From Bacillus sp. J33 (GTDB taxonomy: Bacteria > Bacillota > Bacilli > Bacillales > Cytobacillaceae), in assembly GCF_000518885.1 (NCBI RefSeq), contig NZ_JAEL01000006.1, forward strand, positions 1 through 64,000: a DNA stretch of 64,000 nucleotides, given 5' to 3'. Positions 45,168 through 53,060 of this stretch are shown here, piece after piece. The notes under the pieces were generated by a model that was not told where the DNA came from, made no database searches, and saw nothing but the letters and a program-made list of their open reading frames with translations. The first letter of the stretch is position 1; each line of letters starts with the position of its first letter. The position numbers were made by a program, and so were the translations under genes.

Positions 45168-45467
45168 ATGCTATCCGATAAAATTAAATTAACGGCAAAA
45201 GACATTTTGGAAAAAGAGTTTAAAACAGCAATGCGCGGCTATAAACCTGAAGATGTAGATAAATTCTTAGATTTGATTATTAAAGACTATGAAGCATTTC
45301 ATCAAGAAATTGAAGATCTTCAGCAGGAAAATATGAGATTGAAGAAGCAAGTTGAGGAAGCTTCACGCCGGCCGGCTGCTCAAACTGCCGGTACTACGAA
45401 TTTTGATATTTTAAAGAGATTATCCAATCTGGAAAAGCACGTATTTGGCAGTAAATTGTATGATTGA
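45168..45467 (+). CDS. gpsB: cell division adaptor GpsB
   Basis: A 99-residue DivIVA-like coiled-coil protein that couples division to peptidoglycan synthesis by binding PBP1 (PonA, also in this window) and shuttling it between septum and side wall. The N-terminal DivIVA domain is clear: [20 protein letters not shown] and [17 protein letters not shown], then a coiled coil and the C-terminal trimerisation end [17 protein letters not shown]. The ATG at 45168 follows GAGGTGA; B. subtilis GpsB is 98 residues. Confidence 0.96.
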   Translation: MLSDKIKLTAKDILEKEFKTAMRGYKPEDVDKFLDLIIKDYEAFHQEIEDLQQENMRLKKQVEEASRRPAAQTAGTTNFDILKRLSNLEKHVFGSKLYD

Positions 45468-45499
45468 CATGAATTATTATCTTTTCCAATTTAAAACCA

Positions 45500-45528
45500 T
45501 TGCTATTCCAACAGAGATTTCATATAAT
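45500..45528 (+). promoter_or_regulatory. promoter of rnpB
   Basis: TTGCTA (45500-45505), 17-bp spacer and a perfect TATAAT (45523-45528), about 10 bp before the 5' end of the RNase P RNA. Confidence 0.65.
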
Positions 45529-45539
45529 AATCCTTGTGA

Positions 45540-45950
45540 TCATTATTAGCGTTCGGGTAATCGCTGCAATATATTTCATATTGTAGAGGAAAGTCCATGC
45601 TCGCACAGGCTGAGATGCCTGTAGTGTTCGTGCCTAGCGAATTCATAAGCTAGGGCAGTCTGGGCATATGCTCAGCTGACGGCAGGGAAAATGCCTAAGT
45701 CCTCTTGGATATGGCATGAATACCTTGAAAGTGCCACAGTGACGTAGCCTTTTCAGAAATGAAAAGGGTGGAACGAGGTAAACCCCGCGAGCGAGAAACC
45801 CAAATGATGGTAGGGGCACTTTCCCTGAGGAAATGAACAACGGGAAGGACAGGCAAACGCCTGTAGATAGATGATTACCACCTGAGTACGAGACAACAGT
45901 CGCTTGCAGTACTACGGTACAAAACATGGCTTACAGAACGTTATTAATGA
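45540..45950 (+). ncRNA. rnpB: RNase P RNA, Bacillus type (B)
   Basis: The catalytic RNA that removes 5' leaders from pre-tRNAs. The conserved cores are present in order: GTTCGGGTAATCGCTGC, AGAGGAAAGTCCATGCTCGC, TGCCTAGCG...TAAGCTAGGGCAG, TTGAAAGTGCCACAGTGACG, GGTAAACCCC, GCGAGAAACCCAAAT, GGACAG...GTAGATAGATGATT and ACAAAACATGGCTTACAGAAC. P1 is formed by 45540-45554 with 45936-45950. Size about 410 nt, as in B. subtilis. Confidence 0.97.
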
Positions 45951-45973
45951 GACAGTATGAGTGTTATATATTC

Positions 45974-46002
45974 AAGCTCTCCTTTTGCAGGAGAGCTTTT
46001 TT
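45974..46002 (+). terminator. terminator of rnpB
   Basis: Stem AAGCTCTCC-ttttgc-GGAGAGCTT followed by TTTTA, 24 bases after the RNA 3' end. Confidence 0.88.
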
Positions 46003-46406
46003 ATTTTCGGCATACAGATTTTGCAGAAATGATGCCTGGGCGGTTTTCATTTTTAGTATATGATTGCGTTTCGAACTGTGATTATGTAACCAAGCAAGGC
46101 GCAAATGCGCTGATTTTGCAGCAGATTGCATATATCCCAGCTATGATTGCGCTGCCGTGAGCTGGCTGTGGGAAGGAAGCAGCTGAATGTGCCGATCATG
46201 TACAGGATTGGCCGAAGCAGGGAAAATTTGGCCCCAAAGCCGGTAATTGCATCGTTTCAGGAATGTGTTCATGCTCGTACTAATCTAAATGGCTGTCTTC
46301 GTTGCGGTCATGCCCATAAACATATATACTTTATGTGATAATCACATATGCTAATTCCTAAAGAGTGTACATATTTGATAGAACTAATTTTAGTAAGGGT
46401 GAAAGT
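46003..46406. other. intergenic stretch with orphan open frames
   Basis: About 400 bp between rnpB and ypsC hold no gene I can identify. Two overlapping frames of 60-70 codons (45957-46160 and 46147-46338) have gene-like codon composition. The second contains CLRCGHAH, but neither has a good ribosome binding site. Their end-to-start overlap in different frames could mean a decayed gene with a frameshift. Confidence 0.3.
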
Positions 46407-47546
46407 ATGGCAAAATACGATTTGATTGCAACGACTGCAATGGGTCTAGAGGCTCTGGCAGCTAAAGAAGTACGGGAGCTTGGGTATGAATGTGAAGTGG
46501 AAAATGGGAGAATTACCTTTAAAGGTGATGAAGCTGCTATTGTTCGCTCTAATTTATGGCTAAGAACAGCAGACAGAATCCGTATAAAAGTAGGCGAATT
46601 TAAGGCAACAAGCTTTGACGAGCTTTTTGAGAAAACAAAAGCTCTGCCTTGGGAAAAGTACATGCCTGAAAACGCTGAATTTCCCGTTTCGGGTAAATCT
46701 GTCAAATCAAAACTGTTTTCCGTTTCTGATTGCCAGGCTATTGTTAAGAAAGCAATTGTAGAAAGAATGAGAACAAAATATAAAAAAACGGGCTGGCTGG
46801 AAGAGAATGGGCCTTTATTTAAAATTGAAGTTTCCCTTCATAAGGACATTGCGCTTTTGACGATTGATGCCAGCGGAAGCGGTCTGCACAAACGTGGATA
46901 TCGTGCCGGGCAGGGGGAAGCTCCTTTGAAGGAAACGCTTGCAGCAGCGCTGGTGATGCTGACAAATTGGACTCCGGACAAGCCTTTTGTAGATCCCTTT
47001 TGCGGATCTGGAACAATTCCAATTGAAGCTGCTTTGATTGGCCAAAATATTGCGCCTGGATTTAATCGCGAGTTCATTTCAGAAGCATGGCATTGGATTC
47101 CTGAAAAAGTCTGGGAGGATGCCAGAAATGAAGCTGAAGATCTGGCTAATTATGATCAGCCTCTTGATATTACCGGGGCTGATATTGATCATAGAATGGT
47201 GAAAATATCCGAAGAGAATGCTTTTGAGGCTGGCTTGGGAGATCTCATTCATTTTAAACAGATGCAAGTAAGAGACTTCACGACTGAAAAGGAGTATGGA
47301 GTGATTGTGGGAAATCCTCCTTATGGTGAAAGGCTTGGAGAAAAGGCTGCAGTACAAAAAATGTATGCTGAAATGGGAAAAGCCTTTGCGCCTCTTGATA
47401 CATGGTCGATCTATATCCTGACCTCTGACGAGGAATTTGAGACTCATTTTGGTAAAAAGGCGACAAAAAAACGCAAGCTCTTTAACGGTTTTATTCGTAC
47501 TGATTATTATCAGTACTGGGGAAAAAGGCCGCCAAGAAATAAATAA
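46407..47546 (+). CDS. ypsC: THUMP-domain RNA N-methyltransferase YpsC
   Basis: A 379-residue S-adenosylmethionine-dependent methyltransferase related to RlmL, which methylates guanine of 23S rRNA. An N-terminal ferredoxin-like/THUMP RNA-binding part (about 1-160) is followed by the methyltransferase domain with PFVDPFCGSGTIPIEAALI (SAM binding) and the catalytic NPPYGERLG. AAGGGTGAAAGT precedes the ATG at 46407. Position after rnpB matches B. subtilis. The exact target nucleotide is not certain. Confidence 0.93.
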   Translation: MAKYDLIATTAMGLEALAAKEVRELGYECEVENGRITFKGDEAAIVRSNLWLRTADRIRIKVGEFKATSFDELFEKTKALPWEKYMPENAEFPVSGKSVKSKLFSVSDCQAIVKKAIVERMRTKYKKTGWLEENGPLFKIEVSLHKDIALLTIDASGSGLHKRGYRAGQGEAPLKETLAAALVMLTNWTPDKPFVDPFCGSGTIPIEAALIGQNIAPGFNREFISEAWHWIPEKVWEDARNEAEDLANYDQPLDITGADIDHRMVKISEENAFEAGLGDLIHFKQMQVRDFTTEKEYGVIVGNPPYGERLGEKAAVQKMYAEMGKAFAPLDTWSIYILTSDEEFETHFGKKATKKRKLFNGFIRTDYYQYWGKRPPRNK

Positions 47547-47554
47547 GCTTTTTG

Positions 47555-47690
47555 TTTTCGTAAAGTTTGTTGCTTTTTAGGCTGCTAACTAAGCTTAACT
47601 AATTGAGTTGACTGAAGCTGAAAGCAACGGGCGTAATTTAAAAGTAAAGCGACAATTTTAAGAAAAGAGCCTAGTGTAAAGACTATAAGC
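47555..47690. repeat. degenerate intergenic element (copy near ypsC)
   Basis: The segment TTTTCGTAAAGTTTGTTGCT, a GAGTTGACTGAAGCTGAAAG motif and the right end AAGTAAAGCGACAATTTTAA recur in diverged form at 62140-62320. There is no open frame. It probably belongs to an eroded dispersed intergenic repeat family. Confidence 0.4.
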
Positions 47691-47749
47691 ATAAAACCTC
47701 CTGATTCTGAATATAATATATTTATCTGAATCTGTCAGGAGGGATGGCA

Positions 47750-47917
47750 ATGAAGCATTCTAATATCGATTTTCATAAAATTTCTCAGGCGCTGAATGGA
47801 ACACTTGAAGCAATTCAAGGGGACGGTGATTCTTCGGCTGAGGCTCTAGAAAGCCTTAGAAATGCACAGAACGAACTTCAGCAGGCATTGTCATTTTCTA
47901 TGTCGCGCGCCAACTAA
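47750..47917 (+). CDS. small helical protein, unknown
   Basis: A 55-residue acidic protein (MKHSNIDFHKISQALNGTLE ... ALSFSMSRAN) consisting of two amphipathic helices, probably a helical hairpin. A near-perfect ribosome binding site (CAGGAGGGATGGCA) precedes the ATG and a strong terminator follows six bases after the stop, so this is a genuine monocistronic gene. No membrane segment, no known motif. Confidence 0.75.
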   Translation: MKHSNIDFHKISQALNGTLEAIQGDGDSSAEALESLRNAQNELQQALSFSMSRAN

Positions 47918-47922
47918 ACATT

Positions 47923-47960
47923 AAAAAAGCAGGGGCTGCTAAAGCACCCTGCTTTTTTGT
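47923..47960 (+). terminator. terminator of the 55-residue gene
   Basis: Stem AAAAAGCAGGG / CCTGCTTTTTT with a GCTGCTAAAGCA inner loop. Confidence 0.88.
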
Positions 47961-48139
47961 TGGAAACAGGATACTGCCTCCATTAGGATTAATCTTGACA
48001 GTTGCCATATTTAAGATAAAATTGTATGATGTTCATTTGATTATAAAAAGTCAAAAGTTGAAATAATGATAAAACTGCAATAGCGTCGTCTGGTATTGGT
48101 ATTAAAGGCGCTTTAATTTTTTATTTACGGAGGGGTATC

Positions 48140-50074
48140 ATGTCTAACCGAATGCCTTTTGCCGTGTCCAAGAGCGAATCTTTTTACGAGAAGTTAAGCG
48201 AGTGGATCGGGGATGTGTTTTACGATTTATTGCCTGAAGCAGGTTTTGAAATACGGGATGAGCAAATATTTATGGCTTTTCAGCTGGAAAAAGCTTTTAA
48301 AGATAAGAAGGTTATTTTTGCAGAGGCTGGAGTCGGGACTGGAAAGACAATTGTGTATCTTTTATACGCGATTAGCTATGCAAGGTACATAAACAAGCCT
48401 GCTATTATCGCATGCGCGGATGAAACATTAATTGAGCAGCTTGTGAAAAAGGAAGGCGATATTGCAAAATTAGAAAAAGCTTTGGGTCTGAATATCGATG
48501 TAAGGCTGGCAAAATCACGTGATCAATATCTTTGCTTAAATAAGCTGGACAAGCTAGTGGCAAATGATGTTCATGATCATTATAACCGTATTTTTGATGA
48601 GCTCCCGGATTTTGTTCAAACAGGCTCTTCCATGCAAAAATTTGAAAGGTACGGGGACAGGAAAGATTACCCTGAACTGCCCGATGAACATTGGGCGAAT
48701 GTTGCATGGGATTCAATTCAGGATTGCTTCACTTGTGAAAAACGCCACCGCTGCGGGCAAACGCTCCACCGGGAATATTACAGGAATGCGAAGGATTTAA
48801 TTATTTGTTCACACGATTTTTATATGGAACATATTTGGACGAAGGAATCAAGGAAACGGGAAGGGCAGCTGCCGCTTCTTCCTGAAAGCTCTTGTGTTGT
48901 TTTCGATGAAGGACACTTGCTCGAATATGCCTCCCAGAAGGCATTAACTTACCGTTTCACTGAACAGATCCTTGAGTCTCTCTTAACAAGGCTGATGGCT
49001 AATGATGTGCGGGAGAAAACTTTGAATATAATTGAAGATGCAATTTACCAAAATGAGCATTTCTTCTTAACACTGGGAATGTCAGCATCTTCAGAAACTG
49101 GATCAGACAAGAAATCCATTGAAAAAACAGCTGATGTTCTAAAGGAAGGTAAAAAACTGCAGGAATTAATTAGCAGCCTGGAGGAAGAATTGGTATTTGA
49201 AAGTGAGATGTATGTTATTAATGATTATGATTTAAAAATTGTCGAGGAATACCTTGAGCAAATCTCATATTCACTTTCATTGTTCCTTAAAGATTTAAAG
49301 GGCATTACCTGGTTCGAAGAGAATGATGGCGAGAGAACCTTGGTCATTATGCCTAGAATGGTCGAAGATATTATGAGGGAAGAGGTATTTTCACAGAAAA
49401 AGCCTTTTGTTTTCTCTTCGGCAACATTATCTGAGAATAAATCCTTTGACTATATGGCAAATAGCCTTGGGATTGATGATTACTTATCCTTTACAGTTGA
49501 ATCGCCGTTTGAATATGAAGAAAACATGTCAATCAGCATGCCAGCCTTTGCAAAGGATGATAAGGCAGCAAAAATGGAATATACGCTTGAACAAATCAGG
49601 CATTCTGAAGGAAGGGCGCTCGTATTGTTTACCAATCGTGCGGATTTGGCTGAATTTAAAGCTTTTGCTGAAGGAAAAATGGATGTTCATTTCTTATATG
49701 AAGGAGATTCGGAGATCAGCACATTGGTCTCAAGTTTCCAAAATGACGAGCATTCTGTGCTTTGCTCGGTCAATTTATGGGAAGGCTTGGACATTCCGGG
49801 AAGGTCGCTGGAGAATGTGATTATTTATGATCTTCCATTCCCTCCGCATGATCCAGTGTTTACTGCTAAGCGGGAAGGTACCCCAGATCCATTCAGGGAG
49901 GTTGACCTTCCTTACATGATCTTGCGTTTAAGGCAGGGAATTGGAAGATTAATCCGGACACATCAGGATAAAGGTTCTATACACATTTTAATTAACAAAA
50001 ATGAAAATCCTGAAGTGCTTGAGAAAATGAAAAGTGTCTTGCCGACAAAGCCGTCCTTAAGCAAACAGAATTAA
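48140..50074 (+). CDS. ypvA: XPD/DinG-like Fe-S DNA helicase YpvA
   Basis: A 644-residue superfamily 2 helicase, close in length to B. subtilis YpvA. It has Walker A EAGVGTGKT (62-70), a Fe-S cluster region with four Cys (QYLC near residue 135, then CFTCEKRHRC around 196-205), a DEGH box (VVFDEGHLLEY) and the C-terminal helicase motifs NLWEGLDIPG and RQGIGRLIRT. The four cysteines distinguish it from the DinG protein at 18268. AGGGG precedes the ATG. It is expected to be a 5'-3' DNA helicase in repair. Confidence 0.93.
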   Translation: MSNRMPFAVSKSESFYEKLSEWIGDVFYDLLPEAGFEIRDEQIFMAFQLEKAFKDKKVIFAEAGVGTGKTIVYLLYAISYARYINKPAIIACADETLIEQLVKKEGDIAKLEKALGLNIDVRLAKSRDQYLCLNKLDKLVANDVHDHYNRIFDELPDFVQTGSSMQKFERYGDRKDYPELPDEHWANVAWDSIQDCFTCEKRHRCGQTLHREYYRNAKDLIICSHDFYMEHIWTKESRKREGQLPLLPESSCVVFDEGHLLEYASQKALTYRFTEQILESLLTRLMANDVREKTLNIIEDAIYQNEHFFLTLGMSASSETGSDKKSIEKTADVLKEGKKLQELISSLEEELVFESEMYVINDYDLKIVEEYLEQISYSLSLFLKDLKGITWFEENDGERTLVIMPRMVEDIMREEVFSQKKPFVFSSATLSENKSFDYMANSLGIDDYLSFTVESPFEYEENMSISMPAFAKDDKAAKMEYTLEQIRHSEGRALVLFTNRADLAEFKAFAEGKMDVHFLYEGDSEISTLVSSFQNDEHSVLCSVNLWEGLDIPGRSLENVIIYDLPFPPHDPVFTAKREGTPDPFREVDLPYMILRLRQGIGRLIRTHQDKGSIHILINKNENPEVLEKMKSVLPTKPSLSKQN

Positions 50075-50078
50075 TATG

Positions 50079-50117
50079 AAAAGAAAGTGCCCGGTAAATT
50101 CCTGGGCACTTCTTTTT
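50079..50117. terminator. bidirectional terminator after ypvA
   Basis: Stem AAGAAAGTGCCCGG / CCtGGGCACTTCTTTTT; its right arm touches the stop codon of the convergent MIP18-family gene. Confidence 0.88.
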
Positions 50118-50415
50118 ATCCTCTTAAAACCCTATTTCCTTCAGGTGTTATATTTTCAGGTGTCCAGGCAGGTTCCCAGACAAGATTAACTTCCACATCA
50201 GAAAATTCCTCCAAATCTTCGATACAATATTTTACGCCGCTGACAATGCTGTCATGTAGCGGACAGCCCGGCGTGGTCAAGGTCATTGTAATGATCACTT
50301 TGCCTTCTTCGGGAAAATCAACATCATAAATGAGCCCTAAATCAACCACGTTTATATTAAGTTCTGGATCCATTACTCTTTTTAAATTGGTTAGCACATA
50401 TTTTTTAAAGTTCAT
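50116..50415 (-). CDS. MIP18/DUF59 metal-sulfur cluster family protein
   Basis: A 99-residue protein of the MIP18 (DUF59, SufT/PaaD-like) family, whose members help assemble Fe-S clusters. Conserved DPELNINVVDLGLIYDV, the reactive Cys in TTPGCPLHDSI and VWEPAWTPENI are seen. The ATG at 50415 is fixed by AGGAGGC. It is last in the operon crp-DUF2249-DUF2249-membrane protein, 11 bp after the membrane gene, next to norB. I infer maturation of a metal centre in this NO-related module. Confidence 0.9.
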   Translation of the reverse strand: MNFKKYVLTNLKRVMDPELNINVVDLGLIYDVDFPEEGKVIITMTLTTPGCPLHDSIVSGVKYCIEDLEEFSDVEVNLVWEPAWTPENITPEGNRVLRG

Positions 50416-50426
50416 GGTTTTGCCTC

Positions 50427-51677
50427 CTATTTTGTAAAAACTGAAATAATGAAATAGCTGAAAGCTAAACAAGCGCCCAACACCATCATCTGTCCAGTGA
50501 GGAATAAGCCATTGTCACCTATTGCAATAGAAGCCGTTGCGCCTAAAATGCCAAAAATAAGAATGAAAAGGACCGGTACTGAGGCTTTATCATCCATCAT
50601 GTCTTTTAGTGAAGGCACGCTCCGTTTGCCGATTGCTTTGCTGTATTTCCAAGTCCACCAAAGGAAAGGGACTATTTTAAATAGATAGCTTAAAATGCTT
50701 AAGGCAATCCACAGCATCAAGTAGGCAAAAAGCAAGTAGCCGGCTGTGTTTTCAAAACTGCCTAACAGTGAGCTTGCGAATGCGGCAAAGTGGATAATTA
50801 ACCCTCCAGGAATAGCAAGCAGAGCAAACTTGAAGGAGTAATCAAGTTTCTTCTTTACCCTTTTCTTTAAAATTTGCAGGATATGCCAGGCAAAGATAGT
50901 GAAACCGCCTGCTAAGATGAGTAATGCACAAGTAAGAATCCAGTCCTTTTCAGTAAAAAAGGCTGCTAATGCCAGTAATAATCCGCCTCCATAAATAGCA
51001 AAAACATATTTGGCCATCTTCATGCTGTATCCATGAGACAAAGAAAACATCGGTACCATTTTATAGGAAAATCCAAAGATCAGCAGTGTAAACCAGCCCG
51101 CTGTTCCCAGCATTACGTGGCTTTTAAAGATTGCTTGATAGTGATCAGAAGCGAAGCTAGTCTTCAAGCTGATAACCATCAGGATCCCCATTAGAATCAC
51201 AGCGAATAAACAAGCCAGTGCTGTTCCGACAAAAAGAGTCAGTATATTAGGCTTTGCTTGCTTTTTTAAAGTCAGAAGCATCTGCAGCAGAAACATTAAG
51301 ATGCCTGCTAAAGTAATGATTCCTGGCAGCAGGGCATCCTGAGGGCTGTAATATAAGACATGGGCAAAATACAGGATGCCAAAAGCCGTGACGCAAAATT
51401 GAATGAACCCGAATCTTTCATTCCAAATGGGTGTTAAAAAGGCCACTGGAACAAGCTGATACATGGCTCCCATTGCTGCCATCAAAGCCCAGCCCAAAAT
51501 AAAAAGATGGGCAGCTGACCAAATTCCAGGAACCCGAAATTGGCTATTTATTATAAACTCTCCCTGAAAAAGAACTAATGTTAAGGATCCTATTAAACTG
51601 AATATGCTGAACAATATAAATGAAAATGGGAGTTTAATATTCGTTTCATTCTTTGTATTTGGAAGCAATGGGATCAC
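50427..51677 (-). CDS. heme-copper-oxidase-like short membrane protein
   Basis: A 416-residue protein with about 12 transmembrane helices. Helices containing AAHLFILGWALMAAMGAMYQ (His57) and KSHVMLGTAGWFTLLIFGFS (His187) resemble haem-binding helices of subunit I of heme-copper oxidases or NnrS-like haem proteins. Further His lie at 106 and 215. It is shorter than an oxidase subunit and lacks the HP-x-VY and HH copper motifs, so it is probably a haem protein without oxidase chemistry. It lies five bases after a DUF2249 gene, divergent from norB. Function inferred only from context: NO or nitrite response. Confidence 0.75.
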   Translation of the reverse strand: MIPLLPNTKNETNIKLPFSFILFSIFSLIGSLTLVLFQGEFIINSQFRVPGIWSAAHLFILGWALMAAMGAMYQLVPVAFLTPIWNERFGFIQFCVTAFGILYFAHVLYYSPQDALLPGIITLAGILMFLLQMLLTLKKQAKPNILTLFVGTALACLFAVILMGILMVISLKTSFASDHYQAIFKSHVMLGTAGWFTLLIFGFSYKMVPMFSLSHGYSMKMAKYVFAIYGGGLLLALAAFFTEKDWILTCALLILAGGFTIFAWHILQILKKRVKKKLDYSFKFALLAIPGGLIIHFAAFASSLLGSFENTAGYLLFAYLMLWIALSILSYLFKIVPFLWWTWKYSKAIGKRSVPSLKDMMDDKASVPVLFILIFGILGATASIAIGDNGLFLTGQMMVLGACLAFSYFIISVFTK

Positions 51678-51681
51678 CTGC

Positions 51682-51888
51682 TTATTTCTTGATTTCTATT
51701 AAAAAACTTCCATCATTTCGCTCGGTAGTTTTATGCCTATAGCCCAATTCGTCCAGCTGCTCATAAAGAAACATGGGACGTCTATCGTTGATTATGGACA
51801 GTGTTTCACCCTTTGATAGGCCTTCAAGGGCTTCCAGGGTCCTCATCATTGGCTGGGGCGGTTCAAGTCCTCTGTTGTCCAGGTTCAT
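51682..51888 (-). CDS. DUF2249 protein, TusA-like (copy 2)
   Basis: A 68-residue protein with MNLDNRGLEPPQPMMRTLEA at the N-terminus, the DUF2249 form of the TusA signature (D-x-x-G-L-x-P-P-x-P replacing the Cys-Pro). It continues GLSKGETLSIINDRRPMFLY and a C-terminal strand. The catalytic sulfur-carrier Cys of TusA is absent. The start at 51888 follows AGAGGTG and overlaps the stop of copy 1 by four bases. DUF2249 genes often accompany denitrification and NO reductase genes; the activity is unknown. Confidence 0.88.
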   Translation of the reverse strand: MNLDNRGLEPPQPMMRTLEALEGLSKGETLSIINDRRPMFLYEQLDELGYRHKTTERNDGSFLIEIKK

Positions 51889-52127
51889 TTTGCTGCACCT
51901 CTTTTGGTAAAAGTAACTTTCCAATGCTTTTTGTCAATTTCTTCAGCTTTGTGTTCAAATCCCTTTGCCTTTAATACGCCAAAAAGAGGAACTGGCTTAA
52001 ATGGGGCATGCAGGATAAAAACATCATTAGCATCGAGGCCTGCAATGGCAGACATTATTTTCTGGAATGGTTCAAGCTTATTTTTTAGATCCTCCCGCAC
52101 ATCAATCTCAACGATTTTTTTCTCCAT
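51885..52127 (-). CDS. DUF2249 protein (copy 1)
   Basis: An 80-residue DUF2249 protein: KIVEIDVREDLKNKLEPFQK, then GLDANDVFILHAPFKPVPLF (the paired strand with Pro-x-Pro) and a C-terminal beta strand WKVTFTKRG. It shares the fold but little sequence with copy 2, so the pair may form a heterodimer. The ATG follows GGGAGAGAAAAG. First gene after the Crp/Fnr regulator, 28 bp downstream, and translationally coupled to copy 2. Confidence 0.88.
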   Translation of the reverse strand: MEKKIVEIDVREDLKNKLEPFQKIMSAIAGLDANDVFILHAPFKPVPLFGVLKAKGFEHKAEEIDKKHWKVTFTKRGAAK

Positions 52128-52155
52128 CTTTTCTCTCTCCCTTTTAAAAGATATT

Positions 52156-52845
52156 TTAAATAACCTGGTCTTTCAGCTGCCGGCGGTCAATGATGAAATG
52201 ACCGGAATCATCAGTTTCCAGATAGCCCTTTTTCTTTAAATGGTTTATGGTTCTGCTGACAGTTTCCCGCGAAGTCCCAATCATATTTGCAAGCTCTCTG
52301 TTTGTAAAATGAGTAGTGATTTTATAGCCTTCAGCGTTTTTTACACCATTTGTTTTGCAGAGCCTTAAAAGAAGCATAATAATTTTTTCATGTGTATTAT
52401 GGAGAATTTGCTCCTCAAGCCGGTTCTGCAGATCAATTATTTTTTCGCCAAGGACTTTAAAGAGCTTTATGCAAAGTTCTGGGTAAGAGATTAGAATTTG
52501 TTCAAAAAGGCCAATTGGAATAGCAATAAGCTGGGCCTCTTCCATGATTTCTGCATGTGCCGGGTATTGGCCTTTCCTGAAAAAGCCTGCGTGGGGGAAC
52601 ATCTCTCCGGCTTCCAGTACAGAAACGATTTGTTCTCTTCCTGAAAAATCAGTTTTATAAATTTTCACTTTCCCGGAATGTATGAAAAACACCTTATCAA
52701 GGGGATCCCCTTGCATAAACACATACATTTTTTGTTTATAAAAACGCGTCTGTGATATTTCGATGATTGGCGCCAGTTCTTCCTTATCAAGTTCTTTAAA
52801 TAAAGGAACACTGCCTATCCTCTTTTCAATCTCCTCTTTTTTCAA
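52156..52845 (-). CDS. Crp/Fnr family regulator, paralogue B
   Basis: A 229-residue Crp/Fnr protein closely resembling the one at 39191. Both contain the stretch GEMFPH(V/A)GFFRKG and recognition helices that differ at few positions (MIGTSRETVSRTINHLKKK). It lacks an Fe-S Cys cluster. I favour the TTG at 52845, with AAGGTGA five bases upstream; a GTG three codons earlier is an alternative. It heads an operon divergent from norB, so I infer that it senses NO or redox state and controls norB and its own operon. Confidence 0.92.
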   Translation of the reverse strand: MKKEEIEKRIGSVPLFKELDKEELAPIIEISQTRFYKQKMYVFMQGDPLDKVFFIHSGKVKIYKTDFSGREQIVSVLEAGEMFPHAGFFRKGQYPAHAEIMEEAQLIAIPIGLFEQILISYPELCIKLFKVLGEKIIDLQNRLEEQILHNTHEKIIMLLLRLCKTNGVKNAEGYKITTHFTNRELANMIGTSRETVSRTINHLKKKGYLETDDSGHFIIDRRQLKDQVI

Positions 52846-52904
52846 ATAGATCACCTTCCAGTATGAATATTCGGCTAGTTGCTCTCAGTTTAACAGCTGA
52901 ATTT

Positions 52905-52916
52905 ACTTAATTAAGT
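52905..52916. promoter_or_regulatory. palindrome ACTTAATTAAGT upstream of the Crp/Fnr operon
   Basis: A perfect 12-bp palindrome located 60 bp upstream of paralogue B, in the position of a promoter/operator for the minus-strand operon. Confidence 0.4.
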
Positions 52917-52960
52917 GACCTGCATCATATAGGAGGGAATTTTTGATTCTCATTCTCACA

Positions 52961-52976
52961 TGTGTGAAAAATCACA
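52961..52976. promoter_or_regulatory. Crp/Fnr-type site in the crp-norB intergenic region
   Basis: TGTGTGAAAAATCACA fits TGTGA-N6-TCACA with one mismatch. It overlaps a second palindrome TCACATGTGTGA (52956-52967), and a weaker site CATGA-N6-TCACA follows at 52984-52999. It lies 85 bp before norB. Confidence 0.55.
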
Positions 52977-53060
52977 GCCTGTTCATGAGGTTTCTCACAA
53001 AAACACAAAAAAAAGAATAATAAAATCAAAGTGTACTCAAACAGAAAGGAAGCGAATGCT

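Noticed and set aside
45643-45927. Minus-strand 94-codon frame
   Set aside because: It lies wholly antisense to the RNase P RNA, whose conserved cores explain the sequence.
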